This document shows positions 8,482 through 16,822 of a stretch of 64,000 bases of DNA, in pieces. The notes beneath the pieces are model-generated. The model saw only the letters and a list, made by a program, of their open reading frames with translations. It did no database searches and was not told the DNA's origin. Both the position numbers and the translations under genes were made by a program. Positions within the stretch are counted from its first letter, which is position 1; each line of letters starts with the position of its first letter. Source of the DNA: CATOSK01 sp034423195. Its GTDB lineage: Bacteria; Chloroflexota; Dehalococcoidia; Lucifugimonadales; UBA3495. The stretch covers positions 45,549-109,548 of the forward strand of contig DAOUIZ010000002.1 in assembly GCA_034423195.1 (NCBI GenBank), in the 5' to 3' direction.

Positions 8482-9240
8482 TCAGCCCCGTCCGATGAAG
8501 GGCATCTTGGTGGCCATGACGGTCATGAACTGGACGTTGGCATCGAGGGGAAGGCCGGCCATGTAGACCACGGCGCGGGAGACATTGTCCACGTCCATGG
8601 TGGGCTCGACGGCGATTTCGCCGTAGGGCTGGGGAACGCCGGTCTTGAAGACGGCGGCCATGTCGGTGTCGGCGTTGCCGATGTCTATCTGGCCGCAGGC
8701 GATGTCGTACTTGCGTCCGTCGAGGGAGGTGGAGCGGGTAAGGCCGGTCATGGCGTGCTTGGTGGCGGTGTAGGGAGCGGAGTTGGGGCGGGGCACGTAG
8801 GCGGAAACAGAGCCGTTGTTGATGATGCGGCCGCCCCGGGGTTCCTGGTCCTTCATCACCCGGAAAGCTTCCTGGGTGCAGAGGAAAGCGCCGGTGATGT
8901 TGACGTCGACAACGGCCTGCCACTGCTGGTAGGTCAGGTCTTCCAGCGGGATGGGCGGCGCACTGATGCCGGCGTTGTTGAAGAGCAGGTCCACCCGGCC
9001 GAACTTTTCCACGGTGGCGGCGAAGAGGGCAGCAACGGATTCGGGCTTGCCCACATCCGTTGAGACGGCCAGCATCCGGGATGCGGCGTCACCAGCCTGG
9101 GCGATGGTTTCCTCCAATAGCTGGGCGCGGCGTCCGGCCAGGGTCACGGAGTAGCCCTCGGCGGCGAGGGCCAGAGAAGCGGCGGCGCCGATGCCGGTGC
9201 CGGCCCCGGTAACGATTGCGACTTTTGATTGTTCAGCCAT
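8482..9240 (-). CDS. SDR family oxidoreductase
   Basis: This 252-residue classical short-chain dehydrogenase has the cofactor motif TGAGTGIG near residue 12, NNAG near 90, and the catalytic Ser plus YTATK (Y-x3-K). The residue after the second beta strand (AGRRAQ) suggests NADP preference. It lies upstream of the hydrolase at 7567-8436 on the same strand, with 45 bases between them, so they are probably co-transcribed. The substrate is unknown. Confidence 0.88.
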   Translation of the reverse strand: MAEQSKVAIVTGAGTGIGAAASLALAAEGYSVTLAGRRAQLLEETIAQAGDAASRMLAVSTDVGKPESVAALFAATVEKFGRVDLLFNNAGISAPPIPLEDLTYQQWQAVVDVNITGAFLCTQEAFRVMKDQEPRGGRIINNGSVSAYVPRPNSAPYTATKHAMTGLTRSTSLDGRKYDIACGQIDIGNADTDMAAVFKTGVPQPYGEIAVEPTMDVDNVSRAVVYMAGLPLDANVQFMTVMATKMPFIGRG

Positions 9241-9335
9241 GTTCTGCCCTTAGATAGTAGGAATTAGCCTGGAACGAGGGGTGCATCCGCGGGTGTTGGA
9301 TCGCCGCGTCTCCGCGACAGAGGGTTGGGACCGGG

Positions 9336-9539
9336 TTACCAATAGACAACGAAGAATAACAGGATGGCAAGAGTAGCTACAATCGCTACTCCCGAAAACA
9401 CCAGGATATCGCCCGTGGTCAACGTTCTGCGGCCCCTCCCGCTTTGTGCCTGATTGTTGATTGAGTCTTGTTCAGCTTGCCGGGACCTTTCGTGCATGAG
9501 GTGTTCGTCCGGATTATTGGGTGTTGGAGGAATAAACAT
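9336..9539 (-). CDS. Small single-pass membrane protein
   Basis: This 67-residue protein has a polar, Gln/Asn-rich N-terminal half (residues 1-43) and one membrane helix near the C-terminus (about 45-66, DILVFSGVAIVATLAILLFFVVYW). It starts at ATG 9539 with GGAG seven bases upstream. It lies 55 bases after the 66-residue protein at 9594 and may be in the same transcript. No family is recognised. Confidence 0.6.
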   Translation of the reverse strand: MFIPPTPNNPDEHLMHERSRQAEQDSINNQAQSGRGRRTLTTGDILVFSGVAIVATLAILLFFVVYW

Positions 9540-9593
9540 TCGTCATCTCCGTCCCGCGTGAATTGTCGGGGCAAGGCTTCCTATGGACTGTTG

Positions 9594-9794
9594 TTACATG
9601 TAGGTGTAGCGGATGACCTCGGCCTGGAACTGTCCCATCTTGCGGCGGGGCCGTCCTGACGGGGACGGGACTGGGGCGGAGGAGTCCTGGATCGCCTTTC
9701 CTGAGCCTGTCCGGTTTTTCCTGAACCAGCGGGACAGGGAAATACCGGCCGCCACCATGACGGCTGCCGCCGCGGCTCCGAAAAGGACTTCCAC
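9594..9794 (-). CDS. Small membrane-anchored protein of unknown function
   Basis: This 66-residue protein has an N-terminal membrane helix (MEVLFGAAAAAVMVAAGISL) followed by a basic, proline-rich tail. It begins with GTG at 9794, only five bases after the stop codon of the SDR at 9800-10627, and GGAG lies just upstream. Translational coupling supports it as a real gene. No family is recognised. Confidence 0.5.
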   Translation of the reverse strand: MEVLFGAAAAAVMVAAGISLSRWFRKNRTGSGKAIQDSSAPVPSPSGRPRRKMGQFQAEVIRYTYM

Positions 9795-9799
9795 TCCGC

Positions 9800-10627
9800 C
9801 TACTCCTCGCCGGTAAGGTGGGGGAACATGGCCAGGGGAGTGGCGGCCAGCAAACCGGCGTCGACGGGCAGGGTAACGCCGGAGACCCAGCGGGCCTCGT
9901 CGGAGGCGAGGAACAGGGCGGCGTAGGCAACATCCCAGGCGGTGCCTTCAATCCCCAGGGGGCCGGCCCGGCGGCGAAGATTGAGCTGCTCCTCCGACGC
10001 GTGGCGGGCGACCATCGGGGAGCGGACGTGCCCGGGGGCGATGCAGTTAACCCGGACGTTGTCCCTTCCGTAGTGGACGGCCATGGAGTTGCTGAGGCCG
10101 ATGATGCCGCCCTTGGAAGCGGCGTAGGGGTGGCTGGCGCCGAAGCTGCCGGCGCGGAGGCCGACGATGGAGGAGAGGTTGACGATGGACCCGCCGCCGG
10201 CTTCGACCATCCGGGGGATGGCGTGCCTGCTGGTGAGCATGACGCTCTTGAGGTTGACGTCAATGACGGTGTCCCAGAAGTCCTCGTCGACGTCCGTCAC
10301 GCGGCCGGGGCCGCTGATGCCGACGTTGTTGATGAGGACGTTAATCTGACCGTATTGGGAGACGGCGGCCTCGGCCATTTCGCGGCAGTCGTCGTTGCTG
10401 GTGACATCGCCGAGAAAGACCGACGCCTCGCCGCCCTCCTCGCGGATGGTGGCGAGGGTGATATCGGCGTTGGCCTGGTCCCGGTCCACCAGCAGGACAC
10501 TGGCGCCCTGGCGAGCGAAGAGGATGGAGGTGGCCTGTCCGATGCCAACGAAGTCGCCGCTGCCGGTTGCGCCGGCTCCGGTGACGATGGCTACCTTGCC
10601 GCTCAACCTTCCGGGTTGGTTCTGCAT
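9800..10627 (-). CDS. SDR family oxidoreductase
   Basis: This 275-residue short-chain dehydrogenase has TGAGATGSGDFVGIGQA (a longer than usual glycine loop), NNVG instead of NNAG, and Ser plus YAASK at the active site. LLVDRD, with Asp after the second strand, suggests NAD rather than NADP. The C-terminus is SGVTLPVDAGL. It is upstream of two tiny membrane proteins and probably in an operon with them. The variant NNVG motif is also known in other SDRs and does not imply inactivity. Confidence 0.88.
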   Translation of the reverse strand: MQNQPGRLSGKVAIVTGAGATGSGDFVGIGQATSILFARQGASVLLVDRDQANADITLATIREEGGEASVFLGDVTSNDDCREMAEAAVSQYGQINVLINNVGISGPGRVTDVDEDFWDTVIDVNLKSVMLTSRHAIPRMVEAGGGSIVNLSSIVGLRAGSFGASHPYAASKGGIIGLSNSMAVHYGRDNVRVNCIAPGHVRSPMVARHASEEQLNLRRRAGPLGIEGTAWDVAYAALFLASDEARWVSGVTLPVDAGLLAATPLAMFPHLTGEE

Positions 10628-10730
10628 TTCGTCATTCCTTCAGTTGAGAATCGGTTGAAAATTCGCCGGGGCGGGCGCCGGGTGGACTGGTTGGGGCAGT
10701 ACCGGGGAGACGAGACGGCGGGCCAATCCG

Positions 10731-10997
10731 TCACTCGACGCGCTGGAAGTAGATGCGCCGGACGACTTCCTCCAACTGGTTGTTGATGAAGTCCTCGTCG
10801 GGTTCGACTTCCATGGACCAGTTGAGGTAGGGATTGGAGGGGTGGGAAAAGATGAGGACGAAGGTGTCGTAGGCATCGCCGCCGTCATTGGGGGTGATCG
10901 AAGTTTCCTCCACGTCCACCTCGAGCTCGGCGTCCAAGTCAGGGATGAACTGCTCGACCCGCGCCTTGGCCTGGTGATACCAGCGATAGGTGCTCAT
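10731..10997 (-). CDS. Hypothetical protein
   Basis: This 88-residue acidic protein opens MSTYRWYHQAKARVEQF and contains DAYDTFVLIFSHPSNPYLNWSMEVE. The start is ATG 10997 with GAGGAC nine bases before it; a longer in-frame extension upstream has no ribosome site. It is predicted cytoplasmic, mixed alpha/beta, and no family is recognised. It is divergent from the MFS transporter gene. Confidence 0.55.
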   Translation of the reverse strand: MSTYRWYHQAKARVEQFIPDLDAELEVDVEETSITPNDGGDAYDTFVLIFSHPSNPYLNWSMEVEPDEDFINNQLEEVVRRIYFQRVE

Positions 10998-11138
10998 GCT
11001 GTGCCGTCCTCGCAGGTCGGGATGGATATACCGTCGGAACGGGGAAGTTGCTGGTGGAGCATACCATAAAGTCACCGGCACAAGCGGACTGAAGGTTGAC
11101 GGAAACCTGACACCCAAAACGGCGCGGCCATTTGGGGC

Positions 11139-11144
11139 TATAAT
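11139..11144 (+). promoter_or_regulatory. Candidate -10 box of the MFS transporter gene
   Basis: A perfect TATAAT lies 58 bases upstream of the chosen ATG 11203. No good -35 is found at the right distance; TTGACG at 11096-11101 is too far away. If this is the promoter, the ATG at 11143 lies inside the -10 and cannot be the start. Confidence 0.3.
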
Positions 11145-11202
11145 GCCGGTTGTCAACCTGTCCGGCGCGGAAACCGCAAAGGTGGGGTCCGACTCGGCGG
11201 CC

Positions 11203-12549
11203 ATGGCAACCCGCGGTAACCGGGAGGCACAGCAAACGTCTACACCTGAACCTCGCAGCACGGGACCCACTTCCACCGGAAGTCAGCCTGCCACGCCGCC
11301 GCGCCGGGCGAGACCCCGGCGAAGGGCCCGATTCCAGACCTTCACATCCCTGCGCCACCGGGACTTTCTCCTGCTGTGGTTGAGCAACCTCTGCAACGCC
11401 TCGGCGGTGTGGTTCCAGATGATCACCATTCCCTGGGTGGTGTGGGAGATTTCGGAGTCGCCCTTCATGGTGGGAATCGCGTCGGGGATGCGCTCGATAC
11501 CGTTCCTGGTGGTGGGACCGTGGGCGGGGGTCATCGCCGACCGGATTGACCGCCGGAAGATGGTGCTGGTCTTCCAGAGCGCCATCGCGGTGGTGGTGCT
11601 GGCCTTCGCCGTAGCGGTCCATGCCGGGCACGTGGTGGGCGGGCTGGGGGTGTTTTACGCCCTGGTCTTCTCGGCCATCACCGGGATACTGCACTCGTTC
11701 ATCCAACCGGTGCGGCAGGCGATGGTGGCCAACACGGTGCCGCGGGAGGACCTGTGGAACGCCATTGCCCTGAACTCCATCTCGGGGAACGTGGCGCGGG
11801 TGGTCAGTCCCGGGCTGGGCGGGGTGCTGATTGCCTGGCTGGGCCCGGCGGTCAACTTCTATATCGAGGGAGTGTTCTACATCTTCATGGTGCTGGCGGT
11901 AGTGCCGATAGCGCTGCCCTACCGGGAGGAGGCGACGGCCAGCCATTCCTCGATGTGGGCCAACCTAAAGCAGGGGTTCGGGTATGTAGTAACGGAGCAG
12001 AGGGTGTTGCGGCTGCTGCTGGTGGCCTGCATCTCGGACATCCTGATCGCCCCCATCATCCACATCATGCCGGTGATTTCGGCCCTGGTGCTGGGCCGGG
12101 GCTCGGAGGTATACGGATTCCTGGTGCTGGCGACGGGGATCGGGGGGATTATCGCAACGATGGCCTTCGCATCGCTGGGAGGGTCGTTCCGGAAGGGTTC
12201 CTACGGACTGCTGGCGCTGGTGTTCCTGGCGGGAAGCGCGATATTGCTGGGAGCGTCGACGTGGCTGTGGGTGTCGCTGGCGGCGATGTTCGGGTTCGGG
12301 TTCTTCCGGCTGGTGTTCAAGATTAACAACAACACCCTGCTGCAGAGCACGGTGCCGGACGCGCTGCGGGGCCGGGTCATGTCCATCTATCACCTGGACC
12401 ACGGCATTACGCCGCTGGCGAGCATGACGCTGGGGCTGCTGGCCGAGTTCTGGCCGGCCAACCTGGTGGTGCTGGGAGTGGGGATCCTGGCCCTGGTGCT
12501 GACCATCTACGCCTTCATAGCCTTCTCGGACGTGCGGCGCATGACGTAG
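11203..12549 (+). CDS. MFS transporter (enterobactin-exporter/TetA-like)
   Basis: This 448-residue major facilitator protein has about ten to twelve hydrophobic segments after a basic N-terminus (RRARPRRRARFQTF). The opening TSLRHRDFLLLWLSNLCNASAVWFQMITIPW and the loop ADRIDRRKMV (motif A, after helix 2) are typical of the MFS_3 exporter group. RGRVMSIYHL is seen late in the protein. It probably exports a small molecule by proton antiport. The start is uncertain: ATG 11203 is chosen because of the -10 at 11139, but ATG 11143 is possible. Confidence 0.8.
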   Translation: MATRGNREAQQTSTPEPRSTGPTSTGSQPATPPRRARPRRRARFQTFTSLRHRDFLLLWLSNLCNASAVWFQMITIPWVVWEISESPFMVGIASGMRSIPFLVVGPWAGVIADRIDRRKMVLVFQSAIAVVVLAFAVAVHAGHVVGGLGVFYALVFSAITGILHSFIQPVRQAMVANTVPREDLWNAIALNSISGNVARVVSPGLGGVLIAWLGPAVNFYIEGVFYIFMVLAVVPIALPYREEATASHSSMWANLKQGFGYVVTEQRVLRLLLVACISDILIAPIIHIMPVISALVLGRGSEVYGFLVLATGIGGIIATMAFASLGGSFRKGSYGLLALVFLAGSAILLGASTWLWVSLAAMFGFGFFRLVFKINNNTLLQSTVPDALRGRVMSIYHLDHGITPLASMTLGLLAEFWPANLVVLGVGILALVLTIYAFIAFSDVRRMT

Positions 12550-12581
12550 GTGGGAGAAATACAGGCGCAGGACGATGTGGA

Positions 12582-12938
12582 GTGGGAACAATTATCACAA
12601 CAATAGAAGTGGGAGACCCGCAAGGCCGGAATTTCCAGAGAGTAGAGGTGGAAGTGGACACAGGGTCCACCTACACGGCCCTGCCCCGGGGAATCCTGCA
12701 GGCCCTGGGAGTGCCGGTCGGTAGAACAGAACAGGCCAGGCTGGCCGACGGCAGCCTGGAGGCGGTGGATATAGGACAGACCGCCATCAGGCTGGAAGAC
12801 ATGCAGTTCATCACCACAGTGATATTCGCCGAGGAGGGAGAACCCAGCCTGCTGGGCGCAATCACCCTGGAAGACGCTCTGCTTGCCGTGGACCCGGTGA
12901 ACAATGAGCTGATACCGGTAGTAGCCAAGCGGTACTAG
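12582..12938 (+). CDS. Retropepsin-like aspartic protease-fold protein
   Basis: This 118-residue protein carries VDTGSTYTALP near residue 27, the DTG(S/A) catalytic loop of clan AA aspartic proteases, and LLGAITLEDALLAVDP near the end, which matches the second conserved hydrophobic-Gly element. One copy of the DTG means a homodimer would be needed for catalysis, as in retroviral protease. GTG 12582 is the start, 32 bases after the MFS gene. A paralogue with the same layout lies at 42423-42782. Function is unknown. Confidence 0.8.
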   Translation: MGTIITTIEVGDPQGRNFQRVEVEVDTGSTYTALPRGILQALGVPVGRTEQARLADGSLEAVDIGQTAIRLEDMQFITTVIFAEEGEPSLLGAITLEDALLAVDPVNNELIPVVAKRY

Positions 12939-13174
12939 CCGCGCCGCATTCCGAAACAGCCCGAAACAGCCAACGCCGCCCAGGACATCCAGCCACACGA
13001 CGGAGACCCAAGACGAGAGTTTTGCAATTTCCCCTGACCCGGAGAGCAGTGGCGCAGGCCGGGAGACGGTGCTAAACTGGCGTCAACCGGAGCGGGCGCT
13101 CCATCTGCCGCGAATCCGGCGGAAAATACCCAATACCCAGCCGGTTTGAAACCACCGGCGCAGAGGAGGAAGCG

Positions 13175-14269
13175 ATGGTCGATTTCAGAACAGCCACGGC
13201 ATTGGAAGAATTCGGATTGTCGGTCGGCACACCCGCGATCAAATCGGTCGGCTCACTAGCCTTCGGGCCGGAAGGCATCCTGTTCGTGGGCGACAACGCC
13301 GGCGCGGCGATCTACGCCATTGATCCCGGCGACTCCGGGGAGTCCGGCGGAGCCGCTCCGGTGAACCTGGAAAACCTGGACGCCTCGCTGGCGGCCTACC
13401 TGGGCTGCGCCAGGGAAGACGTGCAGATCAAGGACATGGCGGTCCACCCCACGTCCAACTGCGTTTATCTCTCGGTGATGCGGGGCAGCGGCGATGACGC
13501 GGTGCCGGTGATCGCCCGGGTGGACACCAACGGAGAGATTTCCGACGTGGCCTGGGAGGGCATTCCCTACTCGGGGACGGTGATTGAGGACGCGGCGGAC
13601 CCGGACGACCCGCGGCTGGTCTCCCGGGAGAAGCTGCGGACGGTGACCATCACCGACATGTCCTACGTGGACGGGCTGCTGATGGTGGCGGGGACCTCCA
13701 ACGAGGAGTTCTCGTCCACGCTGCGGCGGATTCCCTTCCCCTTCAACGGAGGCAACAAGTCCAACTCGCTGGAAATCTTCCACGTATCCCACGGACAGTA
13801 CGAAACGGCGGCCCCCATCCGGGCCTTCGTGCCCTACCAGGGGAACCGGAGCATCCTGGCAAGCTACACCTGCACTCCGGTGGTGCAGTTCTCGCTGGGA
13901 GACTTCGAGGCGAACAAGCACGTCCATGGGAAGACGGTGGCGGAGCTGGGAGCGCACAACAAGCCGCTGGACCTGATTTCCTACGAGCACGACGGGGGGG
14001 AGTACCTGCTGGTGTGCAACGACCGGCACCCGCTCATCAAGGTTGCCTGCGCCGACATTGACGGGCAGGGCGGGTTGACGGAGCCGAACCGGGACATGGA
14101 CAGCAGCCCGGCCAACCCGGTGACTCCTCCCAACGGCGTGCCCCGGCAGTTGCTGCCCCACCCGGGCGTCAAGAAGATGGCTCGCCTGAACGGCAGCGGC
14201 GTGCTGATGCTGCAGCAGGACGAGGACGGGAAGTCCCACCTGCACACCTACGCGGTAGCGGAGTTGTGA
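13175..14269 (+). CDS. Beta-propeller-like protein of unknown function
   Basis: This 364-residue protein has SMP-30/NHL-like blade motifs: VGSLAFGPEGILFVGDNAGAAIYAID, then DMAVHPTSNCVYLSV, ITDMSYVDGLLMVAGTSNEEF and LISYEHDGGEYLLVCNDRHPLIKV. There is no signal peptide, although such proteins are often exported. Start is ATG 13175 behind GAGGAGGAAGCG. Its stop overlaps the next start (GTGA, 14266-14269), so the two proteins are made together. Confidence 0.65.
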   Translation: MVDFRTATALEEFGLSVGTPAIKSVGSLAFGPEGILFVGDNAGAAIYAIDPGDSGESGGAAPVNLENLDASLAAYLGCAREDVQIKDMAVHPTSNCVYLSVMRGSGDDAVPVIARVDTNGEISDVAWEGIPYSGTVIEDAADPDDPRLVSREKLRTVTITDMSYVDGLLMVAGTSNEEFSSTLRRIPFPFNGGNKSNSLEIFHVSHGQYETAAPIRAFVPYQGNRSILASYTCTPVVQFSLGDFEANKHVHGKTVAELGAHNKPLDLISYEHDGGEYLLVCNDRHPLIKVACADIDGQGGLTEPNRDMDSSPANPVTPPNGVPRQLLPHPGVKKMARLNGSGVLMLQQDEDGKSHLHTYAVAEL

Positions 14270-15354
14270 CCCAGAGCAGACGTTTGACTCTGGAGTGGTG
14301 CGACCGCAACGGCCGCACCACTCTGATGATAACCGGCTGGACCGGCGCAGAGCTGGAAGCGCTGCGGGGGCCGGACGGGGGCGAAATGAGCCTCCGTCTG
14401 GCCCTTTTTCCTTCCGAGGCGCTGGGGAGAGGAGACGGCATCCCGGGAGTGCCGGCGGCGGCGGGGCGGTTCGAGGTGGAGGGGGAAGCGGTGTGGTTCG
14501 TGCCGCGTTTTCCCTTCGTGGACGGGATGGAGTACTCGCTGGCCCTGTTCCGGGATGCCCCGGAGCAGCCGGAGACCTGGCGGGTGCGGCGACCGGAGAG
14601 AGAGACGGTCCCGACGGCGCGGGTAATGGCGGTCTATCCCGACGTGGACGAGGTGCCGCTGAACCTGCTGAAGATTTACGTCCACTTTTCCGAGCCGATG
14701 AGCGAGGGATGGGGCGACCGGGCGATCCGGGTATGCCGGGCAGAGGACGGGGAGCCGCTGGAAGGGGTTTTCCTGCCGATGGAGCCGGAGCTGTGGGACC
14801 GGGAGCGGCGACGGTTGACGCTGCTGCTGGACCCGGGGCGCATCAAGCGGGGGCTGGCCCCCAACTTGGAGGCGGGCTATCCGCTGACGGAGGGAGTGCC
14901 CTTCCGGTTGACCATTGCCCCCGCTTTCAGGGATGCGCAGGGGAAGCCTCTGGGGGAAGGGGCGGAGCGGGTCTACGGGGTGGGACCGGCTATCCGGCAG
15001 CGGGTCAATCCGACGGGGTGGAAGGTGGGAGCGCCGCCAGCGGGGTCCGGGACCCCGCTTCTGGTGGGGTTTGAGCGTCCGTTGGACCAGGCCCTCCTGC
15101 AGCACAGCCTGTGGGTCAAGGGGCCGGAGGGGGAGGCGTTGGCGGGAGAGCCGGTTGTCGGCCCGGGAGAAGGAAGCTGGGTGTTCCGTCCGGCGATGCC
15201 GTGGCAGACGGGGACGCACCACCTGATAGTGGAGCCGGTGCTGGAGGACCTGGCGGGGAACTCGCCGGTGCGAGTCTTTGACCGGGACATTACCGAAGAG
15301 GACGACCTGCCGGAGGTAGCTGGGCGGGTGGGCGTTCCCTTCCAGTGCCGGTAA
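14266..15354 (+). CDS. Ig-like (Big_5/SbsA-type) domain protein of unknown function
   Basis: This 362-residue protein is translationally coupled to the propeller gene through the overlap GTGA. The middle portion (VMAVYPDVDEVPLNLLKIYVHFSEPMSEG) matches the bacterial Ig-like fold with its FSEPM core, and a second such region occurs near LLVGFERPLDQALLQHSLWV, ending LVEPVLEDLAGNSPVRVFD. No signal peptide is visible. Such domains usually stand on surface proteins, so the apparent cytoplasmic location is odd. Function is unknown. Confidence 0.65.
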   Translation: MTQSRRLTLEWCDRNGRTTLMITGWTGAELEALRGPDGGEMSLRLALFPSEALGRGDGIPGVPAAAGRFEVEGEAVWFVPRFPFVDGMEYSLALFRDAPEQPETWRVRRPERETVPTARVMAVYPDVDEVPLNLLKIYVHFSEPMSEGWGDRAIRVCRAEDGEPLEGVFLPMEPELWDRERRRLTLLLDPGRIKRGLAPNLEAGYPLTEGVPFRLTIAPAFRDAQGKPLGEGAERVYGVGPAIRQRVNPTGWKVGAPPAGSGTPLLVGFERPLDQALLQHSLWVKGPEGEALAGEPVVGPGEGSWVFRPAMPWQTGTHHLIVEPVLEDLAGNSPVRVFDRDITEEDDLPEVAGRVGVPFQCR

Positions 15355-15374
15355 GCAGGCAATTTTCCCGGACG

Positions 15375-16751
15375 TTACAAGTCCTCGATGCGGGCCTCCG
15401 GGAGTTGCAGCTGAGTCATTACCGGACCCACATCCGCAGCTGACTCCACGTTCTTGAGCACCGCCGCCAACTCGGCGGCTTTTTGTTCTCCGGCGCGGAG
15501 GCCGACGAGGTAGGAGAACTTGGCGTCGAGGTCGTCCTCGGTCATGGGGCGGTAGTCGGTTTCCTTCGATACTTTGCGCCCGTCGCGGGTGGTAATTGTC
15601 ACCAGCGTGTGCCAGCGGAGGCGGGGGTCCACCCAGTCCTCGCGGGGCTCGACGCGGATGCGCCGGCGCATGGCGCGGACTTCCGGCCCGGCGCCGTGCT
15701 GTTCCTGATGGGCCTCCTTGAATCCCATCCCCGGGTAGATGATGGCAATGGCCAAGGCGTCGCCGCAGTCGGCGGGGTGCCGCTGGCCGGTGAAATAGCT
15801 GTTGATGTCGAAGGGTCGCATTCCAATGAGCACGTCCTCGATGTCGGCGGCGGTGAGGCCGTGCTCCTCCATCAGCTCGCGGATGGCCTGGCGGGGGGCC
15901 TGGAGGCCCGCGCCGGTGCTGTTCCGCTTGAACATTAGGCCGAGGAAGTAATAATCATCACCGAGGCGGTCAACGAACTCAGGGCCGGGGTCCTCGATGC
16001 CAAGGTAGCTGTGGAAGAACCCGTTGGCGCCGTCGAAGATGTCGCGGGGCGTGTCGTATCCGGCCTTGGCCATGAGGGCGGCGGTGACCCCGTTCTGGGC
16101 GCCGATGCCGCCGCGGGTGAAGGACTTGGTCATGTGGCCGGTCTCCCGGTGCCAGGCGGTGATTCCGCCGGACAGGTGGGCCGCCAGGGTGAGGCAGGAG
16201 TCCATCTCATCTCTGGACAATCCGAGGACGACACCGGCGGAAACGGCGGCGCCCATGGTGTTGCCCTCGTCGAAGGGGCTAACGCTGCGGCCGGTCTCCC
16301 GCTGGACGCGGGCGGCGACGGAGTGGACCCGCTTGGAGACCTCGTATCCGAGGACGACGGCGCGAAGGGCCTGCTGACCGGAAGCGCCGGCGAGTTGGCC
16401 GGCGGTCATGGCGGCGCCAACGCATCCGGCGAAAACGTGGCTGCCCCGGGTGCTGAAGTCGTCGATGGGGTCCACCTCGTCGGCGTGGCCGAGGGTGCCG
16501 TTGACCAAGGCGGCGCTGTGGACCGACGCGCGCCGGGGGAAGCCGATTACGGTGCAATCCTCACCGCTGCCGGAGACGGCGACGAACCGGTTGAGGCGGT
16601 GGGCCACCGGAAGCATGGAGCAGGCCAGGATGCTGCCAAGACCGTCGTAAAGGGCGAGGCGGGCTTTATCCCGCACCGCCGCCGGGAGGTCGGAGTACCC
16701 GGTGGAGCTTATCCAGTCTACGAGGACGCCGGTGCGGGTCTGGGTGGCCAT
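15375..16751 (-). CDS. MmgE/PrpD family protein
   Basis: This 458-residue protein matches the MmgE/PrpD family, which contains 2-methylcitrate dehydratase, immune-responsive gene 1 (cis-aconitate decarboxylase) and iminodisuccinate epimerase. Visible signatures are NGTLGHADEVDPIDDFSTRGSH near residue 85, VVLGYEVSKRVH and, in the C-terminal domain, WHTLVTITTRDGRKVSKE. No PrpB or PrpC is nearby, so a methylcitrate role is not supported and the substrate is unknown. Start is ATG 16751. Confidence 0.88.
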   Translation of the reverse strand: MATQTRTGVLVDWISSTGYSDLPAAVRDKARLALYDGLGSILACSMLPVAHRLNRFVAVSGSGEDCTVIGFPRRASVHSAALVNGTLGHADEVDPIDDFSTRGSHVFAGCVGAAMTAGQLAGASGQQALRAVVLGYEVSKRVHSVAARVQRETGRSVSPFDEGNTMGAAVSAGVVLGLSRDEMDSCLTLAAHLSGGITAWHRETGHMTKSFTRGGIGAQNGVTAALMAKAGYDTPRDIFDGANGFFHSYLGIEDPGPEFVDRLGDDYYFLGLMFKRNSTGAGLQAPRQAIRELMEEHGLTAADIEDVLIGMRPFDINSYFTGQRHPADCGDALAIAIIYPGMGFKEAHQEQHGAGPEVRAMRRRIRVEPREDWVDPRLRWHTLVTITTRDGRKVSKETDYRPMTEDDLDAKFSYLVGLRAGEQKAAELAAVLKNVESAADVGPVMTQLQLPEARIEDL

Positions 16752-16773
16752 ATCTTCCTCTCCGTGCTGACTT

Positions 16774-16798
16774 GGGGATGGCTGAGAAAGCCATCCCC
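16774..16798. other. Intergenic hairpin, possible terminator
   Basis: A perfect 10-bp stem GGGGATGGCT / AGCCATCCCC with a 5-base loop lies between the leftward lactonase-like gene (ends 16823) and the start of the MmgE/PrpD gene. No U-tract follows on either strand, so it may pause or protect RNA rather than terminate it. Confidence 0.4.
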
Positions 16799-16822
16799 TT
16801 CAGGGCAGCGGGCCAGGGTAGG

